From: Peribacillus frigoritolerans
GTDB taxonomy: Bacteria > Bacillota > Bacilli > Bacillales > Bacillaceae
Reading direction: 5' to 3'
NCBI RefSeq assembly: GCF_004358755.1
Contig: NZ_SMZY01000003.1
Coordinates: forward strand, 124,001-188,000
DNA: 64,000 nucleotides
In this document: positions 32,477-41,623 of the stretch, in pieces
Numbering within the stretch: position 1 is the first letter of the stretch
How the letters are laid out: each line of letters begins with the position of its first letter
The notes under the pieces: model-generated
Told to the model about the DNA's origin: nothing
What the model saw: only the letters and a program-made list of their open reading frames with translations
The model's database searches: none
Translations under genes and position numbers: made by a program

Positions 32477-33937
32477 ATGCCTGCCATTTCAGGGAGAGAA
32501 TTTTTGCAGCGCATGGAAGCATTAAAGCCTAATGTTTGGTTAAAAGGCCAGGCCATTACAGAAAATCTCATTTCACATCCGGCTTATAAAGGGGCTATCC
32601 AAACAAAAGCTTCTCTTTATAATTTGCAGGTAGAAAAGGGTGCGATTGATTTTATGACATTCCCATCCCCTTTCACCCAAAATCGGGTTGGAATGTCCTA
32701 TCTCGAGCCAAAGACAATAGAAGATCTGCAGAAAAGAAGAAAAATGATTGAATACTGGGCGAACGCAACATGCGGGATGATGGGACGAAGTCCTGACTAT
32801 ATGAATACAGCTTTAATGTCTTTATCAGCAGCATCAGCTATTGTCAGCGCCCAAGATGAAGAGTTTTCGAAAAACCTCCGTAATATGTACGAAACTGCGC
32901 TTGAACAGGACTTATCTTTTACACACAGTTTTATTAATCCGCAGGTCAATCGTTCGTCCGCATTTATTGAAACATCCGGGCAGCCAATTGCAGCCAAAGT
33001 GATTAAAAAGACAGCAGAAGGTCTTATCATACAAGGAGCCAGATTGCTTGCAACAGAAGGCGGAATGACCGATGAAGTCCTGATTTTCCCTTCAGGCGGC
33101 AATCAATCGGGCGACGAATATGCATTTGCCTTCAGCATCCCTGCAAATACGAAAGGACTGAAATTCATCTGCCGAGAGCCGTTTCATACTGGTGAATCTG
33201 CTTTTAACTATCCGCTGTCCTCGCGCTTTGATGAAATGGATACGCTTCTCGTCTTTGATCATGTACTAGTTCCCTGGAATCGCGTGTTTTTTTACCATAG
33301 GCAGGATATTGCCTTTAAATTATTTAACTATAGCGGGTTTATTTCGCATGCCCTTCATCAGGTTGTCACACGCCAGACGGTGAAACTGCAATTTTTAATC
33401 GGACTTTCACAGCTGCTGATCAATACTTTGGATGTATCTGAATATGAACATATTAAACTTAAGCTGTCTGATATGATTTTAGGTCTGGAGAGCATGCAGG
33501 CACTCCTGCTTAAATCAGAAGCTGAAGCAAAAATCGATGCTTTCGGAACCATGACTCCGAGCATACATCCGTTATATGCGGCTGTCAATTTATTCTCAAA
33601 GCTTTATCCTCACTATATAAGTCTTCTGCAGCAGATCGGAGCAGGCGGATTAATGCTTCTGCCATCAGAGGAGGATTTCGCTTCTCCGATTGGCAAGGAC
33701 ATTGAGCAATATCTGCAGGGAACTTCAGTTGATGCTAAAACAAAAACAAAACTGTTTCGATTAGTATGGGAGCTGACCATGAGCTCTTTTGGCACAAGAC
33801 AAACTCACTATGAGAGGTATTTTTTTGGAGACCCCATACGCCTTGCAAAAAATTTATACAGCGGTTATGCACGAGAACAATACATTGAGAGAGTCACAGA
33901 CTTTTTAAATCAAACGAAAGAGAGACCTCACGATTGA
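32477..33937 (+). CDS. HpaB-type flavin-dependent 4-hydroxyphenylacetate 3-monooxygenase, oxygenase component
   Basis: 486 residues, acyl-CoA-dehydrogenase-like fold of the FADH2-dependent hydroxylases (HpaB; YoaI in B. subtilis). Features include the opening GREFLQRMEALKPNVWLKGQ, MMGRSPDYMN, DLSFTHSFINPQVNR, GARLLATEGGMTDEVLIFPSG, the FAD-binding FDHVLVPWNRVFFY and the closing YERYFFGDPIRLAKN. It would ortho-hydroxylate a phenolic substrate using reduced flavin. No HpaC reductase is nearby. AGGAGG lies six bases before the ATG. The stop codon overlaps the converging oxidoreductase gene by ten bases. Confidence 0.9.
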   Translation: MPAISGREFLQRMEALKPNVWLKGQAITENLISHPAYKGAIQTKASLYNLQVEKGAIDFMTFPSPFTQNRVGMSYLEPKTIEDLQKRRKMIEYWANATCGMMGRSPDYMNTALMSLSAASAIVSAQDEEFSKNLRNMYETALEQDLSFTHSFINPQVNRSSAFIETSGQPIAAKVIKKTAEGLIIQGARLLATEGGMTDEVLIFPSGGNQSGDEYAFAFSIPANTKGLKFICREPFHTGESAFNYPLSSRFDEMDTLLVFDHVLVPWNRVFFYHRQDIAFKLFNYSGFISHALHQVVTRQTVKLQFLIGLSQLLINTLDVSEYEHIKLKLSDMILGLESMQALLLKSEAEAKIDAFGTMTPSIHPLYAAVNLFSKLYPHYISLLQQIGAGGLMLLPSEEDFASPIGKDIEQYLQGTSVDAKTKTKLFRLVWELTMSSFGTRQTHYERYFFGDPIRLAKNLYSGYAREQYIERVTDFLNQTKERPHD

Positions 33938-33945
33938 GGTCTCTC
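33919..33945. terminator. Bidirectional terminator containing both stop codons
   Basis: GAGAGACCTCA, loop CGAT, TGAGGTCTCTC. The hpaB-like stop (33935) and the stop of the minus-strand gene (33928) both fall inside it. Confidence 0.8.
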
Positions 33946-35982
33946 CTTCTTTTTAACGCCAACTCTTCCTGAAAAAAAGGTTGCGCCGCCGCCCATATCT
34001 GACAGTCGGTCTGGCGTAAGTGTGTTTACAATCTGTTTTGTTCCGGGTGTATCCATCCATAAACCTTGGCTTACTACTACTCCAGGCAATACGTTCTCGC
34101 CAGCTGAAACTGTAAGCTCACATTCCCCCCGCGCATTCCAAATGACAGCCATATCTCCATTTTTCAGACCAAGTCTTTCAGCATCCTTCCCATTCATATG
34201 CAGTTTAGGAGCTTTTTCAAGGGATTTATGTTTTTCATTATTTGAAAAAGTGGAGTTTAAAAAGTTATGATTCGGGCCAGGAACAAATAGAAAAGGCAAA
34301 TCACTTTCTTTGACGAGCGGTATAAATGTCGGCAAAGGCAGATATCCTGCTTTTTCCATCGCATGTGAGTAAAGCTCTATTTTCCCGCTTGGCGTTTTAA
34401 GAATTCCTGGAAACAGCGGCTTTACTTTTGCTTTCACATATTTCTTCTTCTTCATTTCCTGAAAAGTGATTTTTTTAAAATATGGATTTTGAGGATTATT
34501 CAGCGCCTGATCAATCATCTCTTCCTCAGTATCTTTAAAAGCCTGGTCTGTAAATCCCATGCCTTCCGCTAAAAGCCTGAACACGTCCACGTTTGATTTT
34601 GACTCTCCATATGCTTCAATAACCGGCTCCTGCAAATGGAGGTAATGATGCCAGTATGACGTATAAAAATCTGTATTCTCAAAGGCCGACGATGCCGGAA
34701 GAACGAGATCCGCATAGGCGGCTGTTTCTGTTAAAAACAAATCATGGACCACGAGAAATAAATCTTCCCGCTCTAATCCCTTTTTCACTTTGTTAGCTTC
34801 GGGAGCTACGATTGCGGGATTACTGCCATATACGAACATGGACTTTATTGCTGGATCAGCATTTAAAAGCTCTTCGCCAATTAAGTTCATATTAATGATT
34901 CTTGTCTGTTTATTCTGGAGGAGATCCGGCCGCTGCAGTGCCTCTGTATTGAATGCCAAATATCCAGAGTTGCCTTTAATAGCACCTCCTCCTTTTTTCA
35001 GCCACTGACCAGTCAGAGCCGGAAGACAGGCGATGGTCCTGATGCACATGCCTCCATTATCATGGTGCTGCAGACCATTGCCGATTCGAATACAGGAAGG
35101 AGATGATTGGCCGTACATTCTTGCCAGTTTTATAAGATCATCGGCTGGAACTCCTGTTATTTCTGATACAGTATGCGGATTATATTGAACAACATGCTCT
35201 CTTAATTCTTCGTGCCCAACTGTCCACGCCTCAAGAAACTCGCTGTCCACCAGGTTTTCCTTAAACAAAATATGCATAATTCCAAGAGCGAGAGCGCCAT
35301 CTGTTCCCGGTAGAATCGGAATAAACCAGTCTGCAAGTCTTCCAGTCTGATTTTTGTGAACATCAATGACGATGATTTTGGCCCCGTTTTTACGGGCCTT
35401 TTGAGCAAGGGTTATTTGGTGCATATTCGTGCTCACTGCATTAATGCCCCACATAATAAACAGCTTTGTATGTACCGTATCCTCCGGATCGATCCCAAAG
35501 CTTCCGCCCATTGTATACTTATACCCGGTTGATCCTGCTATTTGGCAAATGGTCTGATCAAGTCTGCTTGCTCCAAGTTTATGAAAGAAACGGCGATCCA
35601 TCCCTTCTGCATTCAGATTGCCCATATTCCCATAGAAGCTGTATGGAAGAATGCTCTCCGGGCCATACGTTTCAATAAGTGTTTTCCATTTCGAAGTAAT
35701 GATGTAAAGAGCTTCATTCCAGCTGATCCGTTCAAATTGCTTTGATCCTTTTTTCCCTGTTCTTTTCAAAGGATATTGCAGCCGCTTCTCATCATAAATA
35801 CGTTCAGCCATGTTCCTCACTTTATTGCAGATGCTGCCTTTTGTTACTGGATGCTCCGGATCTCCTTCCACTTTCATGATTTTGCCGTTTTTTTTATGGA
35901 CAAGAAGTCCGCATTGATCAGGACAATCCAGCGAGCAAACAGATGGAAACACTCCATCCCGTTTTTCAATATATGAATCCAT
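33928..35982 (-). CDS. yoaE: Molybdopterin oxidoreductase with [4Fe-4S] cluster (YoaE-like)
   Basis: 684 residues, DMSO-reductase superfamily. An N-terminal Fe-S motif CSLDCPDQCGLLV with GSICNK supplies four cysteines. It then has SWNEALYIITSKW, FMWGINAVSTNMHQI at the cofactor region, PGTDGALALGIMHIL and a C-terminal molydopterin-dinucleotide-binding domain (FLFVPGPNHNFLNSTFSN...). There is no Tat signal, so it is cytosolic. The reaction is unknown; YoaE of B. subtilis is the nearest match, and yoaI (HpaB family) lies near yoaE there, so the pairing is conserved although the order differs. Confidence 0.88.
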   Translation of the reverse strand: MDSYIEKRDGVFPSVCSLDCPDQCGLLVHKKNGKIMKVEGDPEHPVTKGSICNKVRNMAERIYDEKRLQYPLKRTGKKGSKQFERISWNEALYIITSKWKTLIETYGPESILPYSFYGNMGNLNAEGMDRRFFHKLGASRLDQTICQIAGSTGYKYTMGGSFGIDPEDTVHTKLFIMWGINAVSTNMHQITLAQKARKNGAKIIVIDVHKNQTGRLADWFIPILPGTDGALALGIMHILFKENLVDSEFLEAWTVGHEELREHVVQYNPHTVSEITGVPADDLIKLARMYGQSSPSCIRIGNGLQHHDNGGMCIRTIACLPALTGQWLKKGGGAIKGNSGYLAFNTEALQRPDLLQNKQTRIINMNLIGEELLNADPAIKSMFVYGSNPAIVAPEANKVKKGLEREDLFLVVHDLFLTETAAYADLVLPASSAFENTDFYTSYWHHYLHLQEPVIEAYGESKSNVDVFRLLAEGMGFTDQAFKDTEEEMIDQALNNPQNPYFKKITFQEMKKKKYVKAKVKPLFPGILKTPSGKIELYSHAMEKAGYLPLPTFIPLVKESDLPFLFVPGPNHNFLNSTFSNNEKHKSLEKAPKLHMNGKDAERLGLKNGDMAVIWNARGECELTVSAGENVLPGVVVSQGLWMDTPGTKQIVNTLTPDRLSDMGGGATFFSGRVGVKKKERPQS

Positions 35983-36051
35983 ATGGTTTCTCCTTTACCG
36001 TGAGAATCGTTTTATTAATGATAGAATAGTTTTAACATTCCATCAAGAATT

Positions 36052-36135
36052 CGTGCCAGAAAAGCGCAAGCGCCTTGGTCAGGTCCGACAGGGAGGCCCC
36101 GGAGCTTGCAGGAGATATCCTTGTTGCGATAGCCC
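36052..36135. repeat. Dispersed bcr-like repeat, copy 2 (partial)
   Basis: GAAAAGCGCAAGCGCC followed by TTGGTCAGGTCCGACAG and GGAGGCCCCGGAGCTTGCAGG. GAAAAGCGCAAGCGCC recurs at 46933. It lies between two minus-strand genes. Confidence 0.55.
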
Positions 36136-36207
36136 CAATCTATCAATTTATTATTTCCCAAACAGTAAAAAACTGAAGAAAGAAACCCTTCTTCAGCATG
36201 GATTGAA

Positions 36208-37182
36208 TTATTTTGATGTTGTTGATTCTCTCATTTTGAGAGTGGATGGAACAAGCACTTTCAGAGGTGTATCTCTGTGTTCAATGACTTGTTCATGCAA
36301 TAGTTTCAAAGCGATTTTTGCTATTTCAGCTGGTGACACATGAATGGTCGTCAGAGATGGTGCAAAGTAATGAGCTTCAGGCACATCATAAAAGCTCACA
36401 ATAGAGACATCCTCTGGAATCTTCACATTTTCCTCGCGCAATGCCATGATGGCTGCAAGAGACATGACGCTGCTTTGAATAATATAGGCATCAGCAAGCT
36501 GGCTGTTTGAAGCAGCTTCCTTTAGAATCCGGTATCCTTCCGTCCCATATGGTTCTGTCAAATAAATATGTTCCTCTGACAGAAGGTTCGCTTTTTCCAG
36601 CTGCTCTTTCATAGTATGCCCCCAATTCGAAGCACCTATGTAGCCAATCCGTTCATGTCCCATTTCCTTCAAGTGAGAAATAACGAGCTCCGTCATTTGA
36701 ACAAGGTCTATACTTACTAGATCTGCAGAGGAGTCCGTATCCCAATCTGTCACAAACACAATATTTTTCGAAACTTTTTTAAGCTTTTCCATATCGCCTT
36801 CCTGTAATCGGCCAATGACAATGATTCCATCCAACGCTTCCATTTTATTGGTTGAATCAATATTTTCATAACGGATGATCTCTTTAATATGAACGCCGCC
36901 AAGGAGACATGCCTGCTCAACATGTTTCCTTAGTGCGATATAAAAAGGATTTTCCAGCTCTCCATCGGCAGCATCTAAAATCGCAAGTGCTATATGGACG
37001 CTGTTATTATTTGGGGAAGAAGATTGCTTCTCTGCCAATCTATAATTTAATGTTTCTGCAGCCTGAAAGATTCTCGCTTTTGTATCTTCTGAGGCCATTG
37101 ATTCAGCACTTTCATGGAGCACTTCATATGCTGCTGCAGCAGACACTTTGGCAAGCTTTGCTATATCTTTAATGGTTGTCAT
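36208..37182 (-). CDS. LacI-family transcription regulator with atypical HTH
   Basis: 324 residues. The N-terminal HTH starts TIKDIAKLAKVSAAAAYEVL; the usual TVSRVLN recognition helix is AAAYEVLHESA instead. A periplasmic-binding-protein-like effector domain follows (DGIIVIGRL, GHERIGYIGASN, SIVSFYDVPEAHYFAPSLTTI, the last typical of the dimer interface). No sugar gene is adjacent, so the target is unknown. GAGGTGTAGGG precedes the ATG. It follows the GerPF-like gene on the same strand. Confidence 0.85.
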   Translation of the reverse strand: MTTIKDIAKLAKVSAAAAYEVLHESAESMASEDTKARIFQAAETLNYRLAEKQSSSPNNNSVHIALAILDAADGELENPFYIALRKHVEQACLLGGVHIKEIIRYENIDSTNKMEALDGIIVIGRLQEGDMEKLKKVSKNIVFVTDWDTDSSADLVSIDLVQMTELVISHLKEMGHERIGYIGASNWGHTMKEQLEKANLLSEEHIYLTEPYGTEGYRILKEAASNSQLADAYIIQSSVMSLAAIMALREENVKIPEDVSIVSFYDVPEAHYFAPSLTTIHVSPAEIAKIALKLLHEQVIEHRDTPLKVLVPSTLKMRESTTSK

Positions 37183-37242
37183 CCCTACACCTCTTCATTC
37201 ATTGAATTCTTATGTTTAATACCCTTTTCCCGCCAAAAAGAA

Positions 37243-37270
37243 AACCCTCTCTCATAAAAAGAAAGGGTCA
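37243..37270 (-). terminator. Possible terminator after the GerPF-like gene
   Basis: Imperfect ACCCTTTC/GAGAGGGT stem followed by TTTTC on the minus strand. Confidence 0.4.
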
Positions 37271-37275
37271 GGATT

Positions 37276-37491
37276 TTATCTATTAAAGATAGTCGGCTGA
37301 TCAATAATGTCAGCATCATACGAATTAGTACTGTTTTTATCACTTGTAATGACCATGAAGTCTCCTGTATTGAGGACACCTGCACCTACAGAGAATTTAC
37401 TTGTGCTTTTTGGCGAGAGTGCAAACACATCCCCGGCACTGACTGCACCGGTGCTCGAATGAATTAAAATAGGACCAACAAAAGCCGGCAT
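37276..37491 (-). CDS. yueG: GerPF-like spore germination protein (YueG)
   Basis: 71 residues with the GerPA/PF family pattern: MPAFVGPILIHSSTGAVSAG, DVFALSPKSTSKFSVGAGVLNTGDF. GerP proteins are spore-coat proteins needed for nutrient germinants to pass the coat. Position next to yueF matches yueG of B. subtilis. AAGGTGG precedes the ATG. Expression late in sporulation would be expected, but I cannot identify a sigma-K promoter with confidence. Confidence 0.88.
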   Translation of the reverse strand: MPAFVGPILIHSSTGAVSAGDVFALSPKSTSKFSVGAGVLNTGDFMVITSDKNSTNSYDADIIDQPTIFNR

Positions 37492-37571
37492 ACCATCTCC
37501 ACCTTCTTTTTTATTAGACTATGCCAGGAAGGTCTTTAGGGTTTCAATTTAATATTAGAAAAAACCGCCAT

Positions 37572-38720
37572 TTAAATCGGCGGCTTCCTGTCTTTTTCAA
37601 CTGTGTTTCGCATCTCTGTCTCCTGCTTATATCTGTTTCTTAATTTCACAAGTCTTATGACATGTAATAAAACAGCTTTTAATACCGCATAAGTCGGCAC
37701 AGCTAAAATCATCCCTAAGATACCGCCAAAGCTGCCTGCGCCTATCAGAAGGAGAATGATGGTAAGCGGATGTGTGTTTAATCTCTTTCCGATAATTAAT
37801 GGTGAAAGAACGTTTCCGTCAATCTGCTGAACAACGGTTACCACAACAGCAGCGAGCAAAGCTTTAGTCGGTGAATCAAGGAGAGCAATAACCACTGCCG
37901 GTGCGGCACCGATAAAAGGTCCTAAATAAGGAATAATATTTGCAATAGCTACAACAATCCCAAGAATCAGGGCATAATCAAGTCCAATCAGCGTATATCC
38001 GATAAAGCAGCCTGTCCCGACAAAGAGAGAAACAAGCAGCTGGCCCTGTATATACGCTGCAAGCGTCTGATAAAGATCTTCAAAAATTTTAATGCCTTCC
38101 CGCCTATACGCAGCAGGCAAAATTTTAACTGCTGTGATGGGGAACTTGTGCCCGTCCTTCAGCATGTAAAATAAGATGAAGGGGACCGTGATGATCGTAA
38201 GAGTAATATTCGTCACGACACCCAGCACCTTTGTTACAGATGAAGTAATGCTTTCAGGGAGCGATGTCGTCAGACTGCCCAATGATTTTTCTATTTTATC
38301 AATCGTTTCCTCAACCGAAACATATTCCTGTGTCATCACCCATGTAAACCAGCCCGATTCAGACAGATTCATGATAAAATGCCTGATTTCAGTTATGTAA
38401 CTTGGGAAGTTTTTAAACAGGTCTGTGATCTGCTGAGAAACAACCGGGCCGACTGTTGATAACAGCAGCATAATCAATCCGATAAAGATGAGGTACAAGA
38501 TGAGGATTGCAAGCGTTCTTGGAACTTTGTTTTTTTCTAACAGCTTAACGACCGGACTGAAAATAAAAAACAGAATGCCCGCAATCAAGATCGGGAAGAA
38601 CAGCGTAGATGCAAAAACAATCAGCGGCTGAAACAAAAACGAAACCTTCGTGCTTACGTAAAAAATTAACAGCAGCAGCAAAATTTCAATCGTCCAAAAA
38701 TGAACCTTTGACTTATTCAG
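37572..38720 (-). CDS. yueF: AI-2E family transporter-like membrane protein YueF
   Basis: About 382 residues with eight predicted helices in the AI-2E/PerM arrangement. Conserved segments include FIFSPVVKLLEKNKVPRTLAIL, the long extracellular helical loop, PFILFYMLKDG and PYLGPFIGAAPAVVIALLDSP, with the C-terminal GKRLNTHPLTIILLLIGAGSFGGILGMILAVP. Family members export various small molecules or Na+; the actual substrate is unknown. AGGAGGAGG at 38728-38736 is followed seven bases later by CTG at 38720, giving the start NKSKVHFWTIEILLLL; the next candidate, TTG 38681, has no ribosome site and would remove part of the first helix. Confidence 0.86.
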   Translation of the reverse strand: MNKSKVHFWTIEILLLLLIFYVSTKVSFLFQPLIVFASTLFFPILIAGILFFIFSPVVKLLEKNKVPRTLAILILYLIFIGLIMLLLSTVGPVVSQQITDLFKNFPSYITEIRHFIMNLSESGWFTWVMTQEYVSVEETIDKIEKSLGSLTTSLPESITSSVTKVLGVVTNITLTIITVPFILFYMLKDGHKFPITAVKILPAAYRREGIKIFEDLYQTLAAYIQGQLLVSLFVGTGCFIGYTLIGLDYALILGIVVAIANIIPYLGPFIGAAPAVVIALLDSPTKALLAAVVVTVVQQIDGNVLSPLIIGKRLNTHPLTIILLLIGAGSFGGILGMILAVPTYAVLKAVLLHVIRLVKLRNRYKQETEMRNTVEKDRKPPI

Positions 38721-38833
38721 GTTACATCCTCCTCCTGCTTTAAAATAGCTGTTTCAAACGTACTATGTGAACGATAAGGTGTCAAATTAAGATTTGGTGA
38801 AGGTTAGAATGCCGATTTTTTTCATATACAAAG

Positions 38834-38861
38834 AAAAAGCTATGCCCGTAAGCATAGCTTT
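38834..38861. terminator. Terminator between yueF region and the CNNM gene
   Basis: AAAGCTATGC, loop, GCATAGCTTT. On the minus strand it follows the CNNM stop codon after 12 bases. Confidence 0.85.
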
Positions 38862-38873
38862 CAACAATTACTA

Positions 38874-40208
38874 TTAATTTTCTCCTGCAACTAGCTCTTC
38901 TTCAGCCTCTTCAAGCTTGAAGATTTCGATTACACGGATCAGGTGGCCTTCCATTTCTTTTGCAAAAAACTCATAGCCATCTAAAATAATGCTTTCGCCT
39001 TGCTGGATGTCGATATTCTCTGTCAGCATCCAACCGCCGATCGTATCTACATCCGTATCATCAATTTCGAGTCCGAGCAGATTATTCACTTCATAGATAA
39101 GGACCTTACCGTCCAGCAAGTAATGGCCTTCGCCTTTTTTCTGAACCTCAGGAACTTCATCCTGGTCAAATTCATCGCGGATTTCTCCTACAATTTCCTC
39201 GATAATGTCTTCAACTGTTACAAGCCCCGCTGTTCCGCCATATTCATCCACAAGGATCGCCATATGAACGCGTTCTTTTTGCATTTTAATTAATAAATTA
39301 TGAATTGGAATCGATTCAATGACTTGAATAACAGGACGGATATACTTATCAATCGTGCTCTTTTTTCGTTCTTCTTCGGATAATGAAAAAATGTCAGTGA
39401 AGATCTCCTTGAGATTGATCATACCAAGAACGTGATCTTTGTCTCCGTTTACAACAGGATAACGAGTGTATTTTTCCATACTCATTGTCTCAAGGTTGTC
39501 TTGAAACGATTTCTCTACTGAAGCAGCTACGATTTCAGTTCGAGGCACCATAATTTCTTTTGCTACACGATCATCAAATTCGAAAATTTTGTTCATATAT
39601 TTTAATTCAGATTGGTTGATTTCTCCGCTCTCATAACTTTCTGAAAGAATTATGCGAAGCTCTTCCTCAGTATGAGCAAGCTCATGCTCAGACGCAGGCT
39701 TTAGTCCAAAAAGACCTGTTATTATGCGAGCAGAACCATTTAATACCCAGATGAACGGGAACATAATACGGTAGAACCAAATCAAAGGTGGAGCAAATAA
39801 AAGGGTTACAGCCTCTGCTTTTTGGATCGCTACTGTTTTAGGAGCAAGCTCTCCGATTACAACGTGCAGGAACGTAACAGATGCAAATGCAATACCGAAA
39901 GTTAACACATGGGAAATCGATTCGTTAATTTCAAAATTATCGAATACCGGTCTGAGAAGACGTTCGACTGTCGGCTCCCCCAACCACCCAAGACCTAAGG
40001 CTGTTACTGTTATTCCAAGCTGACACGCTGATAAATATTCATCTAAATGAGTTGTTACTTTTTTTGCAGCAACTGCCCCTTTTTTACCTTCTGCAATCAA
40101 TTGATCCAATCGTGAACTGCGGATTTTGACAATCGCAAATTCTGATGCAACGAAAAAAGCTGTTAAAGCAATTAAAATCGCCACGAATAACAAGTTAACT
40201 ATGTCCAA
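38874..40208 (-). CDS. mpfA: CNNM/HlyC-CorC family transporter (YhdP/MpfA-like)
   Basis: About 444 residues: a DUF21 domain with four helices ([20 protein letters not shown] and [13 protein letters not shown]), a CBS pair ([47 protein letters not shown]) and a CorC_HlyC C-terminal domain. In B. subtilis MpfA is a Mg2+ exporter. It is 48 bases downstream of a MerR-type gene that matches YhdQ, the neighbour of mpfA there. TTG 40208 with AAGGGTG before it gives the expected product start DIVNLLF; a GTG at 40244 lies inside an AGGAGGTG. Confidence 0.87.
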   Translation of the reverse strand: MDIVNLLFVAILIALTAFFVASEFAIVKIRSSRLDQLIAEGKKGAVAAKKVTTHLDEYLSACQLGITVTALGLGWLGEPTVERLLRPVFDNFEINESISHVLTFGIAFASVTFLHVVIGELAPKTVAIQKAEAVTLLFAPPLIWFYRIMFPFIWVLNGSARIITGLFGLKPASEHELAHTEEELRIILSESYESGEINQSELKYMNKIFEFDDRVAKEIMVPRTEIVAASVEKSFQDNLETMSMEKYTRYPVVNGDKDHVLGMINLKEIFTDIFSLSEEERKKSTIDKYIRPVIQVIESIPIHNLLIKMQKERVHMAILVDEYGGTAGLVTVEDIIEEIVGEIRDEFDQDEVPEVQKKGEGHYLLDGKVLIYEVNNLLGLEIDDTDVDTIGGWMLTENIDIQQGESIILDGYEFFAKEMEGHLIRVIEIFKLEEAEEELVAGEN

Positions 40209-40292
40209 AACACCCTTATCCCCTAATAGAGAATAAGGAGTCACCTCCTAAAATAGTAAGTTATCAATTTTAAAAATGCGCAAATGATTCAA

Positions 40293-40706
40293 TCAATGCA
40301 GCAGAACCATCAATGATTGCATAAGCGCCATACTCTGCGGAGAGATGCGGCTTGCAATGATTTCCTGGTTTTCCCCATTCATTTTATCAAAAATAGGTTT
40401 CAGCTCTTTTATTTCATGTTCGAGCTGCTTCATATGATTAGCCAATATTTCGGCTTGTTTGATTAGCTTATCTTCTTCATTGGTTTGACTTCTCTTAAGT
40501 TCCAGTCTTTCTTTAATATCCTGCAGACACATATTGAATAACTTGCATTCCTCAATAAAATGAATGTCGTTAAGCGCCTGTTCAGAATAGAGGCGATAGT
40601 TGGACTTAGATGTCTTATCTACATGGAGCAGCCCAATTTGAGTATAGTAATCAATTGTTCTCTTAGACACGTTTGCCAATTTTGCTAGTTCGCCAATTCG
40701 ATACAA
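40293..40706 (-). CDS. yhdQ: MerR-family regulator (YhdQ/CueR-like)
   Basis: 137 residues. MerR HTH with YRIGELAKLANVSKRTIDYYTQIGLL and wing residues KSNYRLYSEQ, then a coiled-coil dimer helix (EILANHMKQLEHEIKELKPIF). No Cys pair for a metal is visible, unlike in true CueR, so the effector is unclear. TTG at 40706 is the start (GGGG upstream). It is transcribed with the CNNM gene behind a promoter with 19-base spacing, typical of MerR-type activation. Confidence 0.85.
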   Translation of the reverse strand: MYRIGELAKLANVSKRTIDYYTQIGLLHVDKTSKSNYRLYSEQALNDIHFIEECKLFNMCLQDIKERLELKRSQTNEEDKLIKQAEILANHMKQLEHEIKELKPIFDKMNGENQEIIASRISPQSMALMQSLMVLLH

Positions 40707-40746
40707 TGCCCCATCTTATCACCCCAATAAAAAAAGATTACTCCTA

Positions 40747-40777
40747 TCATACCTTTTTTTTAACTGTACAGTCAAAC
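40747..40777 (-). promoter_or_regulatory. MerR-type promoter of yhdQ-mpfA
   Basis: Minus strand: -35 TTGACT (40772-40777), 19-base spacer, -10 TATGAT (40747-40752). The palindrome ACTGTACAGT overlaps the -35 end of the spacer. The long spacer and dyad are the usual MerR operator arrangement. Confidence 0.7.
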
Positions 40778-40803
40778 GTTACGGTTATGAAGCGGCTTAA
40801 TAA

Positions 40804-40821
40804 AATTCATGTTCATGAATT
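40804..40821. other. Inverted repeat in the yhdQ/DedA gap
   Basis: AATTCATG, TT, CATGAATT. The remaining part of the 350-base gap (40822-41056) is AT-rich and should contain the promoter of the VTT gene, but I cannot assign it. Confidence 0.4.
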
Positions 40822-41056
40822 AATAAAAAATAAAATGAACATCATAATAAATTGAACGTTAAATAGAACCTGAATAGTAAACAAATCTTTTTGCATGCCC
40901 CTTTATTTATCTCAAAGTCCCTGCGCTTCGGACTGAACAATATCATGAAAGATTGTTAAGAATTCTTTATTAGTAAGTGAGCACATCAGAGTTTAAACTA
41001 TAGCTAGGTGGAAAGTACTCTAAAAATTTATCTAACGATCAGACAGCGGTGAAAGA

Positions 41057-41623
41057 ATGAAAGAGCAATTAATCGAATGGCTGGAAATCAGCGGCCCTTG
41101 GGCATTTATTATAAGTCTCGCTGCAAATACACTCATAAGTTTATTGGCATTTGTGCCCAGTGTTTTTGTTACAGCTGCCAATCTATCTTTTTTTGGATTT
41201 GCAGAAGGGCTTCTCCTCTCTTTTTCTGGTGAAATGATTGGAGTTATGGTCAGCTTTTATGTATACCGGAAAGGGTTCTCATTCCTAAAAAAAAAGAAAA
41301 TGCCCAAAAATATCATGCTTCAAAACCTTTCAAAAACAAAAGGCAGAGATGCATTTATGCTTATCCTTGCTTTAAGGATTTTCCCTTTTGCGCCATCAGG
41401 TGCTGTCACACTTGCAGCAGCATACAGCAAAGTGGGTTCAGGTATATTTTTCAGTGCAAGCTTAATTGGAAAAATTCCAGCTATCCTTATTGAAGGGTTT
41501 GCCGTGCATCAAGTTCTGAAAGCTGACTGGCACATTCAGCTGTTCATGGGAATTGGATCTATCCTCATTTTGGTCATTTTCTGGATGCATAAAAGAAGGA
41601 AAAATAAAAAACTGCAGGAGTAA
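41057..41623 (+). CDS. TVP38/TMEM64-type VTT domain membrane protein
   Basis: 188 residues with about five helices. The VTT/SNARE-associated core is seen in FVPSVFVTAANLSFFGFAEGLLLSFSGEMIGVMVSFYVYRKG and LRIFPFAPSGAVTLAAAYSKVGSGIFFSASLIGKIPAIL. Such DedA-like proteins are now associated with lipid scrambling or lipid-carrier translocation in membranes. GTGAAAG upstream is a weak ribosome site. The stop codon falls inside its terminator. Confidence 0.85.
   Translation: MKEQLIEWLEISGPWAFIISLAANTLISLLAFVPSVFVTAANLSFFGFAEGLLLSFSGEMIGVMVSFYVYRKGFSFLKKKKMPKNIMLQNLSKTKGRDAFMLILALRIFPFAPSGAVTLAAAYSKVGSGIFFSASLIGKIPAILIEGFAVHQVLKADWHIQLFMGIGSILILVIFWMHKRRKNKKLQE

Noticed and set aside
37185-37385. 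66-codon minus-strand frame overlapping the GerPF-like gene
   Set aside because: It is in another frame of yueG and its terminator region, without a start site; the GerPF motif fixes the real frame.
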